Assembly: GCA_003139695.1 (NCBI GenBank)
Contig: PLJM01000027.1
Span: 1 to 64,000 of the forward strand
Reading direction: 5' to 3'
From: Candidatus Dormiibacterota bacterium
GTDB lineage: Bacteria; Chloroflexota; Dormibacteria; Dormibacterales; Dormibacteraceae
Length of the DNA stretch: 64,000 nucleotides
Below, piece after piece: positions 19,724 through 30,343 of the stretch. The translations under genes were made by a program, and so were the position numbers. Position 1 is the stretch's first letter. Each line of letters begins with the position of its first letter. The notes below the pieces were generated by a model. It was not told where the DNA came from and did no database searches. It was given only the letters and a program-made list of their open reading frames with translations.

Positions 19724-20428
19724 ATGCTGGCACACGCTTTTTCCCTCTCGGACAACCTTCCGGGCTGGCTGCAGGACCCAAGTTGGTGGCGGCCCCTCGC
19801 CCATGCCGTGCAGGAATTCGTGCGCCAGCACCAGGCGACCGGACTGTTCGTGGTCATCTTCCTGGAGGAGCTCGGCGTTCCGCTGCCGGCACCTGGCGAC
19901 GTCGCGATCATGTACGGGGGCTACCTCACGACAACGGGCGCCATCCCCTACCCGCTTGCCTATTTGGCCGTGGTGTCCGCTGCGGTCCTCGGTAGCGCCT
20001 GCAACCTGACCATCAGCCGCAAGTACGGCCGTCCATTCATCCAGCGCTTCGGCAAATACATCGGCGTGACCGAGGCAAGGCTGATCCAGGCCGAAGGGCT
20101 TTTCAAGCGATGGGGCCCCTGGGCGATCATCATCGGCCGCCACATTCCCGGCATGCGGATAGTTTTGTCGGCCTTATCGGGAATACTTGGGGTGCCTTAC
20201 CGGGTTTTCATACCGTGCGTATTCGTTTCAGCGATGATCTGGGCCGCGATCTTTCTCGAGATTGGACGTCGAGTAGGTCCCCGCGTACGAGAGGTTTTTC
20301 TCATATTCCCGGCACACCTGATTCCTTGGGTTTTGCTGGGTTTGGGCTTGCTCGTGATCGGGTATCTGGGATATGAGCATGGTTTCAAACCGAAAGCCTG
20401 GAACAGACACGCTGAAGAGCCCCATTGA
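19724..20428 (+). CDS. DedA-family membrane protein
   Basis: FLEELGVPLPAPGDVAIMYGG; RHIPGMRIVLSALSGILGVPYRVF. Confidence 0.88.
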   Translation: MLAHAFSLSDNLPGWLQDPSWWRPLAHAVQEFVRQHQATGLFVVIFLEELGVPLPAPGDVAIMYGGYLTTTGAIPYPLAYLAVVSAAVLGSACNLTISRKYGRPFIQRFGKYIGVTEARLIQAEGLFKRWGPWAIIIGRHIPGMRIVLSALSGILGVPYRVFIPCVFVSAMIWAAIFLEIGRRVGPRVREVFLIFPAHLIPWVLLGLGLLVIGYLGYEHGFKPKAWNRHAEEPH

Positions 20429-20711
20429 GCTCGTTCGCCTCGACACTGTCGAGATGGACGAGGACGACGAGATCCTTCCCGACTTCTCAGCAGAAGTCGA
20501 TGGACGGCGCGTCTGGGTCACCGCCGTACTGGAGAGGACCGTCGTGATCGAGCCGGCCCCAGGCGAGCCCAAGGTGCTTGTCAACCGCAACCGCCTGATG
20601 GTCGACCCCGGCCAGCTCCGCGTTCGCCACCTGGCGAGCAAGGAAGCCGCCCGGCGCGGCCGCGAGGCTGCCCGCCAGCTTCGGATGCAAGAAAACCGCT
20701 CAGCGGCCTGA
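20373..20711 (+). CDS. Small hypothetical protein (paralog of 20803-21111)
   Basis: Shares VDGrrVwVtAVLERTVVIE with the next gene. Confidence 0.55.
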   Translation: MSMVSNRKPGTDTLKSPIELVRLDTVEMDEDDEILPDFSAEVDGRRVWVTAVLERTVVIEPAPGEPKVLVNRNRLMVDPGQLRVRHLASKEAARRGREAARQLRMQENRSAA

Positions 20712-20802
20712 GCTCACCCCCTCGGGGTTGAGCCTTTGTAACGTTCTGGTAAAGTTGGCTGCTCCGCGGCAGACATGGCCGCCTAGCCCAAGGAACGACT
20801 GC

Positions 20803-21111
20803 ATGAGCAAAATCGTACCCGTCGAGCTTGTTTCGCTGGCCAGCATCGTTCCGCCCCTCAACCACGAGGTCAGCGGGGGCTTCAACGCGATGGTGGACGG
20901 CAAGCAGGTTCGCGTCCGCGCCGTGCTGGAGCGGACCGTCGTGATCGAGCACCAGGAAGGCGGCGAGCGCAGCGTCGTGCGCAAGGACAACTGCATGGTC
21001 AAGCCCTCGACAGTCGTGTTCGTGCCGGGCAACCCCAACAACGGTGTCGGACCACGCCAGTGGCGCAGGCTGCCGGGCAAACCCCCCGCCACCCCAAGGG
21101 TCGGGCCCTAG
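20803..21111 (+). CDS. Small hypothetical protein (paralog of 20373-20711)
   Basis: PVELVSLASIVPPLNHEVSGGFNAMVDGKQVRVRAVLERTVVIEH. Confidence 0.6.
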   Translation: MSKIVPVELVSLASIVPPLNHEVSGGFNAMVDGKQVRVRAVLERTVVIEHQEGGERSVVRKDNCMVKPSTVVFVPGNPNNGVGPRQWRRLPGKPPATPRVGP

Positions 21112-21118
21112 CCCCAGT

Positions 21119-22714
<1,596 letters not shown>

Positions 22715-22738
22715 CGTCCGCCAATTTACAGGACGGCG

Positions 22739-23677
22739 TCAGGTGCCCGCCAGACGCGCGACCACAGGAGCGAAGGACTCGGCTGCCTCGCCAGGCACGA
22801 TGACGTATGAGATTCCGTACCGTTCGCGCCGCGCCTGCACGTCCTCGACCACCTCATCGACGGTGCCGATCAGGAAATGCGGCATCGCGAGTATGTCTTT
22901 CGGTTCCACGCCGATGCCCGCGGCCATGACCGAAGCTACCGACTCGCGGTCGTCGGTGATATTGGCCAGAAATATCGTGACGCTCAGCTCGACGCGTTCC
23001 ATGCGTTCGCCCGCCGCGTCTCGGATCCAACCAAGCTTCTCGTCGGTCGCCTCCGCGAGCCCGGTGCGCACGAGGTTGCGATTGATGGCGCCCTCGCGCA
23101 AGTCGAAGTTCACATTGACGATGTCCGCCTCGCGAGCCGCGAGCCGCAACATGCGACGGCCGCCTCCCCCGAGCAGAATCGGCGGATGAGGCATCTGGAG
23201 GGGCCGCGGAGATCCTTCGATGCCAGTCACCCGATAGTGCTCGCCGGCAAAGGTGAACGGCTCGCCCGTGAAGAGCCCTTTGATGATCGTCAGCGCCTCC
23301 TCCATCCTGCTGATTCGCGTGCCCGGGCTGTCGAACGGGATGCCAGCCTGCTCGTAGTCGGAGGCCATCCAGCCGGCGCCCAGCCCGAGGTCAAACCTTC
23401 CATCCGACAGCAGGTCGATGGTGGCCGCTTCCTTCGCGAGCACCACAGGGTGCCTGTAGTCGTTGTCGAACACCAGCGACCCGACTCTCAACCGCGTGGT
23501 CGCATCGGCGGCGGCCATGAGCGCGGCAATCGGACCGACCTGGTCGGTGAAGTGGTCGGGAAGGTACAAGGAGGCGTAGCCGAGCGCCTCGACCTGCCGA
23601 GCCTTCTCCTTCCAGGCCGTGGCGCTGGGAGCCCGATGTTCCTGCACTCCGAACCTGAGCGGGCGCAGCTTGGTCAC
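22739..23677 (-). CDS. LLM-class (F420-dependent-like) oxidoreductase
   Basis: LRVGSLVFDNDYRHPVVLAKEAATIDLLSDGRFDLGLGAGW. Confidence 0.88.
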   Translation of the reverse strand: MTKLRPLRFGVQEHRAPSATAWKEKARQVEALGYASLYLPDHFTDQVGPIAALMAAADATTRLRVGSLVFDNDYRHPVVLAKEAATIDLLSDGRFDLGLGAGWMASDYEQAGIPFDSPGTRISRMEEALTIIKGLFTGEPFTFAGEHYRVTGIEGSPRPLQMPHPPILLGGGGRRMLRLAAREADIVNVNFDLREGAINRNLVRTGLAEATDEKLGWIRDAAGERMERVELSVTIFLANITDDRESVASVMAAGIGVEPKDILAMPHFLIGTVDEVVEDVQARRERYGISYVIVPGEAAESFAPVVARLAGT

Positions 23678-23740
23678 GGCGCGTAATTATGCCGGGCCAG
23701 GTGCGCCGTAACCGCTCCCATGGGCTAACATCGGCGCGCC

Positions 23741-24274
23741 ATGGTCGCCGCTGTCCGCCGAGCGCGGGACACCGCCTGGGTTCCGATCGTGCCGGCGCTT
23801 GTCAGCTGGATGCTGCTTTTCGGCTACCAATGGGCTTTCTCCTTGACGTATAGGGGCCACCAGCACACCGTGTTCGCCTATTACTCGGGAGTGCTGGGCG
23901 ATGGAGTCCTGATACCCGCGGTGAACGTGGCCGGCTTCATGGTGTTGCGGTATCTGGCAGCGGCGATCCAGTGGAGGCGGCTACCGCTCTATGCGCTCCT
24001 TGGATTTGTCACCGCCGCCACCGCGTTCCTCGTCCAGGCCGGGCTGGGTCTCGTCAACTGGTCGATGCCGCTTCCTTTTCATTGGAGCGACGTGGGCCAG
24101 TTCCACTTTCTGGTCATGTGGGCGGAAGTGGCCTACCTCTACCTCGTGCTGGCCACCGCGGTGAACAACTGGTCCCGGTTGAGAGGCGATCTCACTACCT
24201 GGGGTAGCTTCTGGCTCGGCCTACTGGGGCTGGCCCTCTTTGCGTGGACGCTGGCGGCCGACTACATCCGCTAA
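23741..24274 (+). CDS. Hypothetical multi-pass membrane protein
   Basis: Several hydrophobic segments; complete ORF. Confidence 0.5.
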   Translation: MVAAVRRARDTAWVPIVPALVSWMLLFGYQWAFSLTYRGHQHTVFAYYSGVLGDGVLIPAVNVAGFMVLRYLAAAIQWRRLPLYALLGFVTAATAFLVQAGLGLVNWSMPLPFHWSDVGQFHFLVMWAEVAYLYLVLATAVNNWSRLRGDLTTWGSFWLGLLGLALFAWTLAADYIR

Positions 24275-24288
24275 GCCAGGACGGGGTG

Positions 24289-24365
24289 GTGCCGAGACCC
24301 AGACTTGAACTGGGGACACCCGCATTTTCAGTGCGGTGCTCTACCAAGCTGAGCTATCTCGGCAC
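24289..24365 (-). tRNA. tRNA-Phe(GAA)
   Basis: GTGCCGAGATAGCTCAGCTTGGTAGAGC..., anticodon loop CTGAAAA. Confidence 0.93.
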
Positions 24366-24431
24366 GGCGGATGATTGTATCGACCGGACGGGGGGGTTCG
24401 CCCGGAGGACGGCCGTGCCATCCTTGCGCGG

Positions 24432-24977
24432 ATGAAGCAAATGCTCGGCTGGCTCTGGATGGCCGGCGCGATCGTAGCCCTACTGGTGGTCCAGGCATTT
24501 CGACAATCAGAGCCGCTTTCATCGCTCGACCGGTCTCTCAACGCAGGTCGAGGCCTGATTCCACTGGGCATCGCCATCACTGTGGTTGGCGCGGGACTGC
24601 TGCTTGGAGCGGCGATTCATGGCATGGTTTTCGATTCGCAGCCCATGGAAACCGGGGATATTTCAGGGCGGTATTCAGGCCCAACTCCGGGTGGCGGCCG
24701 GCGGATCGGTGCCTTCAAGGGCAAGCGGCTCTGGGGCCGCTCGTTCTATGAAGAGGCGGGTATCTCCGAAGTGAAGCGGTCCTGGCTGACAGGCGAATGG
24801 CTGCGCGACCACCGCCTGCTGCGAACGACGATGGTGCTGATTGGGTTGCCGATCGTGGTGATCGGAGCGTTCGCAACCGTCGCGCTGGCCACGGACGTGA
24901 CTGCGGTCAGGCTGCTGTTGCTGCTGACGGCCGCTTACGTCGCGGTGCACATGGGATTCGCTCTGATCCGCGCCTAG
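24432..24977 (+). CDS. Hypothetical membrane protein
   Basis: Two TM clusters; complete ORF. Confidence 0.5.
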   Translation: MKQMLGWLWMAGAIVALLVVQAFRQSEPLSSLDRSLNAGRGLIPLGIAITVVGAGLLLGAAIHGMVFDSQPMETGDISGRYSGPTPGGGRRIGAFKGKRLWGRSFYEEAGISEVKRSWLTGEWLRDHRLLRTTMVLIGLPIVVIGAFATVALATDVTAVRLLLLLTAAYVAVHMGFALIRA

Positions 24978-25005
24978 TCGGCTGGGTCAGTGAATTGACA
25001 GCGCG

Positions 25006-25119
25006 ATGACATGGCTGAATCTGGTGCTGGTCCCGGCGCTGGCCATTGCCATCGCTGCATTCGCGTTTGAGCTGATCGGAGCAGCCATCCGTTCGAGGCG
25101 CGACCGCACGGCTGCTTAA
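25006..25119 (+). CDS. Small membrane protein (37 aa)
   Basis: MTWLNLVLVPALAIAIAAFAFELIGAAIRSRRDRTAA*. Confidence 0.35.
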   Translation: MTWLNLVLVPALAIAIAAFAFELIGAAIRSRRDRTAA

Positions 25120-25172
25120 TTGCTCAAGCCAGCGGTTTGGACCAAAACGGCCTATGCTCCAGGGGTACAGCT

Positions 25173-25340
25173 ATGAATCTATGGGCTATTGGCGCCTATT
25201 GCCTGCTCGTCGCGATTTACTTTGTTCCGGTGATCATCTTCATCAGGCGAAGGCGGAAGGGTGATCGACCTGCTCCGACCCAGCACGACCAGTCACCGCT
25301 CGATGGTCTTGTCGCCACAATGCCAGTCGACCGCTGGTGA
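25173..25340 (+). CDS. Small membrane protein (55 aa)
   Basis: MNLWAIGAYCLLVAIYFVPVIIFIRRRRKGDRP... Confidence 0.4.
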   Translation: MNLWAIGAYCLLVAIYFVPVIIFIRRRRKGDRPAPTQHDQSPLDGLVATMPVDRW

Positions 25341-25367
25341 GCTCCTAGACCGTTCTCTCAGCAGAGC

Positions 25368-25886
25368 TCAAACCTGAGCGCTGGGCTCCGCGTTCCCGTT
25401 GCGACGCTGCCAGGCGATGATTGCGATGGCGGCAAACGCGAAACCGACGGCACCGGTTGCGGCAGCGGTAGTCACATTGCCGGCCACCAATGCAACACCG
25501 GACCCGGCCAGAACGATTGCCCCCAAACCCAGGGCAACTCCGGTTACTGCTCCAATGGCCACGCCGCGCTGAATATGGACCTGGCGCTCGTCGATGGCAC
25601 GTAGCCGGCAATCGATGGACCAGTGGGCCAATTCGGCGGCAGCGAGCAGCGCCGCCGCGACCACTGGACTCCAGGGGTCCAGGCTGACCCCCTGCGCGAC
25701 GAGCGACACGAGGTAGGTCGCGGCCAGGATCCCGATCGCCCACTGGACAGATCGACGACTGGGGACCACCAGGCTGACCGACATCAATGCGACTGCCGCG
25801 AAAGCCAGGATCCACACGGCCCTCGTAGAGCCCTGGCTCGACGCAGCGGCATCGGCTCCGACCAGAGCCATCAGCAGGACAGCCAT
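25368..25886 (-). CDS. Hypothetical membrane protein
   Basis: Hydrophobic ORF downstream of DUF58 gene. Confidence 0.5.
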   Translation of the reverse strand: MAVLLMALVGADAAASSQGSTRAVWILAFAAVALMSVSLVVPSRRSVQWAIGILAATYLVSLVAQGVSLDPWSPVVAAALLAAAELAHWSIDCRLRAIDERQVHIQRGVAIGAVTGVALGLGAIVLAGSGVALVAGNVTTAAATGAVGFAFAAIAIIAWQRRNGNAEPSAQV

Positions 25887-25897
25887 CGCGCCAGTCG

Positions 25898-27226
25898 TTA
25901 GACGTGGGATGTTCGAGCGAATCGTCGGAATGTGCGCACCTCCTCCAGCGCTGCCGTGAGGGATTCACCGCGGTGCCAGGTTGAGATTGGAATGCCGGCT
26001 TTCCTGTACTCATATCGAAGAGCTTCACGTTTCAGGGCCCACAGCCTGTAAGCCAGGCGGCCCTGCGGACCGCTGGGGGCGGGGAGAAACGGCGTCGGAG
26101 ACACCTCAACGATTGCCACGTCGAACCCACGCCCGCGCAGGTCAAAGAGTGCCGCCACCGTTCGCTCGTCGAGCAGCGGCGTGATCGCTATGACGAGTGC
26201 CTTGGGCGGCAGCGTCCGGGTGGGGATGATGTCGATACCCTTCCACGCATAGCTGAACTGGCTCTCGGTGCTCAGGAGCGCATCGACAATGCGATACGCC
26301 TGTGTGACCCCCATCCGAGGATGTAGCCATCGCAGGGTGCCGCCGAAACTGACCAAACCCACGCGATCTCGGCGGTTCAGGTAGTGGCGAGCGAGCGAGG
26401 CAGCTGCGCGGACGGTCATGAGCAGGATGCTGTCGCCATCCACAGCGAGGTCGGAGAACGTGTCGAGAAAGATGACGACATCGGTGTTGCGTTCCGGGTG
26501 CACGTCGTTGACGTGAAGCTCGCCGCGGCGCGTGCTTTGAGGCCAATTGATTTTGCGGACGCGGTCCCCGGGCACGAACGGCCGGACGTCAGCGAACTCG
26601 ATACCGTCTCCAATCCGACGCGACACCTCATTGCCGGAGAAGACCTGCGTTTCCAGTGGTCGGATGGCTCTTGCCAGCGCCTCCTCACGTGGGTACACGC
26701 GTAGGACGAGCGTCTGATCAAGCAGCTGCTCGAAGGTGAAGAACCCCAGCCGGTCATGCGATTCGACAAGCAGCCTGCCGATCTTGAACGTGCCCCATCG
26801 GGAGGAGATCAGCTTGATTGCGAGGTGGCGCTGCGTACCGGCCGGGAGTTGAATTGTCTGGAGCTCAGTCCCACTGCTCGGCTGAAGGCCGGCCGGAAGC
26901 GGACCCAGGACCTTGAGCCAGGGCATTGCGGTTTGGGCGTCGATCTCCAGGTCGGCCGACACCTCCTCGCCCTCGAGCACGCGCTCGCGGTCAAGTCGCA
27001 CGCTGAGGAATAGTTTCGGCCGCACCATGCCGATCAGACCGGCGATTACTGCAACCAGGAAGCAAATGCCGATCTCCGCAGCCTCGGGCCGCCCGAGAAG
27101 GATCGCGCCCAACAGCCCCAAGCCGGCCAGCCACAGGTAACCGACCAGCTTCGGCGACGCCGACATCCTGACGCTCACGGCCTGCGGACGTCCTCGGCGG
27201 AAGGGGCGGGGACTGACTCCAGGCAT
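25898..27226 (-). CDS. DUF58-domain protein (start may be about 27166)
   Basis: SRRIGDGIEFADVRPFVPGDRVRKINWPQSTRRGELHVNDVHPERNTDVVIFLD. Confidence 0.9.
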   Translation of the reverse strand: MPGVSPRPFRRGRPQAVSVRMSASPKLVGYLWLAGLGLLGAILLGRPEAAEIGICFLVAVIAGLIGMVRPKLFLSVRLDRERVLEGEEVSADLEIDAQTAMPWLKVLGPLPAGLQPSSGTELQTIQLPAGTQRHLAIKLISSRWGTFKIGRLLVESHDRLGFFTFEQLLDQTLVLRVYPREEALARAIRPLETQVFSGNEVSRRIGDGIEFADVRPFVPGDRVRKINWPQSTRRGELHVNDVHPERNTDVVIFLDTFSDLAVDGDSILLMTVRAAASLARHYLNRRDRVGLVSFGGTLRWLHPRMGVTQAYRIVDALLSTESQFSYAWKGIDIIPTRTLPPKALVIAITPLLDERTVAALFDLRGRGFDVAIVEVSPTPFLPAPSGPQGRLAYRLWALKREALRYEYRKAGIPISTWHRGESLTAALEEVRTFRRFARTSHV

Positions 27227-28152
27227 TCGGCGACCACGTCTTCTTGGCGGATGTGCTCTACCCAGAGCTCGGGGCGCAGGGTGAGTCGGTGCGCCAGCGC
27301 GGAGACAGCGACCGACTTGACATCCTCCGGAATCACATAATCGCGGGCGTCGAGGGCTGCACGGGCCCTTGCCAGCTTGAAAAGAGCCAGCGCGCCGCGG
27401 GGACTGGCCCCCACCTGTGTCCGCGGACTCCGTCGGGTAGCCTCAACAAGATCGACGATGTAGTAGCCGATGCTCTCGGACACATATACCTGCTCCAGAG
27501 CGGACTGGAGCCGCAAAAGGGTCGGACCGTCCACGACCGTACGGAGGGCCACCTCATCTTCACCGCGCTCGGCGCGCTGCTGCAGGATCGCCAATTGCTG
27601 CTCCCGGGAGGGATAGCCGATCCGCAGCCGAACGAGGAAGCGGTCGAGTTGCGCTTCTGGTAGCGGATAGGTGCCCTCGAACTCAATCGGGTTCTGGGTC
27701 GCGATGACCAGGAACGGGCGCCCCAGCTGGCGCGTGACGCCCTCCATGGTCACCTGCTGCTCCTGCATTGCCTCGAGCAGAGCAGCCTGCGTTTTCGCCG
27801 GCGCCCGATTGATCTCGTCCGCAAGAAGAAGATTGGTGAACACGGGACCGGGCCTGAAAACGAACTCGCCCGAGCGCTGGTCATAAATGGACGCGCCGGT
27901 TACGTCAGAGGGCATCAGGTCTGGCGTGAATTGAATCCGCTTGAACTGCTGCTCCGTGACCGCGGCGAAGCTGCGTGCCATCAGGGTCTTCGCGAGCCCG
28001 GGAAAGTCCTCGATCAGCACGTGGCCATCACACAAAAGAGCCATAAGAACAAGCTCGAGGACATTGCGTTTGCCCAGGACCGCGCGCTCGATCTCGTCGA
28101 GCACCTCCGAGCAGCGCTTGGCGATGTCAGCTACGCCGTCAACGCTGCTCAT
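27175..28152 (-). CDS. MoxR-family AAA+ ATPase
   Basis: GHVLIEDFPGLAKTLMARSFA; LLADEINRAPAKTQAALLEAMQEQQVT. Confidence 0.93.
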   Translation of the reverse strand: MSSVDGVADIAKRCSEVLDEIERAVLGKRNVLELVLMALLCDGHVLIEDFPGLAKTLMARSFAAVTEQQFKRIQFTPDLMPSDVTGASIYDQRSGEFVFRPGPVFTNLLLADEINRAPAKTQAALLEAMQEQQVTMEGVTRQLGRPFLVIATQNPIEFEGTYPLPEAQLDRFLVRLRIGYPSREQQLAILQQRAERGEDEVALRTVVDGPTLLRLQSALEQVYVSESIGYYIVDLVEATRRSPRTQVGASPRGALALFKLARARAALDARDYVIPEDVKSVAVSALAHRLTLRPELWVEHIRQEDVVAECLESVPAPSAEDVRRP

Positions 28153-28712
28153 ATTGATTCCAACGCATTCACTGCCTGCTCGAGCTCCTCGATCGGCACC
28201 GCGGCCGCGTTGTGACTGGCTGATCGACCGTCCCCGGTTATCGCCGCCCAGAGTTGATCGCCCACCAGGATTCTGGCCAGTGCTGGATCAGATTCAAGGT
28301 TGATGTTGCGGTGCGCGGAGAGCCGCTGGGCTGCCAGTCGACGAAGAAGGCGCCGCAACTGCGAGTTGGGGTCCAAGCCTGAGACGGTGAATAGCGAGAT
28401 ATCCAACTCGATGTGCTGGATTTCTCGCAGGGTCGCCGGCGCGAGTCGCTTGCGTTTAACCGCCTGCTCAATCGCAGTGTGGCCGCCAGATGGAAAAGCC
28501 TGCGACAGAGCGCCGGCGACCGACCACAAAACGACAAACCCGATCAGGACGAGGTAGGCGTGCAGCGCAAGGTTGGAGCGATCGGGGTGGTTGAGCAAAG
28601 CGGCCACGACAACTCCAGTGGCGAGAACGAGCATTACCGCTGGGCCCATCAAGCTCCGCCTAAGGATCCGCATCCCGGCTCTGTCGCGGGCGTGCACTTT
28701 GTCGTGTTCCAC
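28149..28712 (-). CDS. Hypothetical membrane protein of MoxR operon
   Basis: TM segments; start and stop contacts with neighbours. Confidence 0.55.
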   Translation of the reverse strand: MEHDKVHARDRAGMRILRRSLMGPAVMLVLATGVVVAALLNHPDRSNLALHAYLVLIGFVVLWSVAGALSQAFPSGGHTAIEQAVKRKRLAPATLREIQHIELDISLFTVSGLDPNSQLRRLLRRLAAQRLSAHRNINLESDPALARILVGDQLWAAITGDGRSASHNAAAVPIEELEQAVNALESI

Positions 28713-29588
28713 CTAGGTCGGCACCTGGAGCTGGCGTCGGATGTTCGTGAGCGTTCTCACCGCCACCACTCGCATTTTCTCGTCGATCTCATGCTGGCTG
28801 AACCTGGCCAGCTCAAAAAGCTCGGCCAACTTGGTTGCGTCAGCACCTGCGCTGGGAACGGAGGACAGAATCCTGCCTACGAACTCCAATGGAGTCTCGT
28901 AAATCCGCCTGGCGCTCCCGGCTCGCGCGAATGCCTTCTCCATCACTGAATACGCGGCGATCACGGCCAGTCTGGGATCTGGATGAGAAAGTAAAGTCTC
29001 AATGCCTTCTTCAATCGCTTCCGTCATTGTTTCGCGAGGTTTTGACCCAAGGACCTGCGCCGAAAGGCGACGGCGGCGTTCGCTCATGACCCAGGCCAAA
29101 ATGCCGACAAGGACGACTGCCAACGCCAAGCCAAGGCTGATCCAGGGCAGCACGCCGTTGGTAGACCTTGTCGCGGCGAAAGCAGATGACTGGGCCTGAG
29201 GCAGCGCGCCCGGGCCGGCGGATGTTGAGCCCGAAGGTAGCCCAACCGAACCAGGACCCCCAGGCGGTGCCGCCGCGAAGAGACCGACCGCGATGGCAAA
29301 GAGAATGATGGGGATCAGGAGCAGCGCAAGCTTGAGGGCCCTACGGAACTGATGTGGCTCCGACGGCCAAAATAAGTAAACGAGACCCGCCATCAAGAGC
29401 AGGTCGAGGGCGACCCCGAGGTACAGGCCGGTCTGAACGAGCACCACGATCGGCTCTGGTGGCAGCACTGGGCCGCCAAGCTCGATTGCGCCGGACCGAC
29501 TGCCAATCCCGACCAAGGCTGCCAGCCCCACCAGGCCGAGCACGATTGCGACCTGACCTCGGCTCGAAATCCGGTTCCGATCCCTCAT
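28713..29588 (-). CDS. DUF4129-like membrane protein
   Basis: VIAAYSVMEKAFARAGSARRIYETPLEFVGRIL; first gene of the MoxR/DUF58 operon. Confidence 0.75.
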   Translation of the reverse strand: MRDRNRISSRGQVAIVLGLVGLAALVGIGSRSGAIELGGPVLPPEPIVVLVQTGLYLGVALDLLLMAGLVYLFWPSEPHQFRRALKLALLLIPIILFAIAVGLFAAAPPGGPGSVGLPSGSTSAGPGALPQAQSSAFAATRSTNGVLPWISLGLALAVVLVGILAWVMSERRRRLSAQVLGSKPRETMTEAIEEGIETLLSHPDPRLAVIAAYSVMEKAFARAGSARRIYETPLEFVGRILSSVPSAGADATKLAELFELARFSQHEIDEKMRVVAVRTLTNIRRQLQVPT

Positions 29589-29610
29589 GACCCAATGCCC
29601 ACGCTAGGTC

Positions 29611-29672
29611 ATTGTGGGCGGTGATGGATTGGAGACGCCTCTGACAGACTCACTTCGCCTGATTGTCTGACT
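29611..29672 (+). repeat. Boundary repeat L1 copy a
   Basis: attgtgggcggtgatggattggagacgcctctgacagactcacttcgcctgattgtctgactg. Confidence 0.85.
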
Positions 29673-29812
29673 GCGCCGGGGACCCGCTCTCCTTTCACCA
29701 CGATCCAACTCACCCTGTTCGCCATGAGGCACTATTCATACTCCCTCCAAAATGAGGCAGTTTGTCCTGCAACCCTCGGCGTCGATACACACCTAGTAAG
29801 GGATAGGAATGG

Positions 29813-30343
29813 ATGGAGTCATCACAAGATCTCATCTCCAGTGCCCGCATCGGGGACAAGGTCGCCTTCGAGAAGCTATTACAGCCGCACATCTCATCTG
29901 CGGCCAAGCTCGCCTACGCCATGCTTCTGGACCGAACTGAGGCTGAGGACGTCGTGCAGGAAGCTGCTCTCAGCGCGTGGAGGAGGCTCGAAAACGTTCG
30001 TGACGGCGAAGACTTCAAGCCCTGGTTCTTAGGCATCGTCGCCAACCGGTGCCGAACGGTTCGTCGAGGCTCGTGGTGGTCCGTTGTTCGTGTGGCGAGA
30101 ACGCCTATGACCCACTATCCCAGCCCAGAAGAACGACTGGTCCGCGGCGCTGATTTGCGGAGCGCCCTTGCTGTACTTTCTGCTGATCAGAGGGCAGCCA
30201 TTTTGCTGCACTTCTACCTTGACCTTCCACTTGAAGACGTCGCCAGGGCGCTCGAAATCTCAGTGGCAGGCGTGAAGTCGCGCATTAACCGAGCCCTAAA
30301 GCGTTTGCGGCCGGTCCTCCGTGCTGACGAAGAGTCGGTCTGA
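29813..30343 (+). CDS. ECF-type RNA polymerase sigma factor
   Basis: Sigma2 AEDVVQEAALSAWRRLENVRDGEDFKPWFLGIVANRCR; sigma4 LPLEDVARALEISVAGVKSRINRALKRLR. Confidence 0.92.
   Translation: MESSQDLISSARIGDKVAFEKLLQPHISSAAKLAYAMLLDRTEAEDVVQEAALSAWRRLENVRDGEDFKPWFLGIVANRCRTVRRGSWWSVVRVARTPMTHYPSPEERLVRGADLRSALAVLSADQRAAILLHFYLDLPLEDVARALEISVAGVKSRINRALKRLRPVLRADEESV

Noticed and set aside
25898-29588. MoxR/DUF58/DUF4129 operon as a novel system
   Set aside because: This gene arrangement is a widespread, though poorly understood, bacterial operon type.
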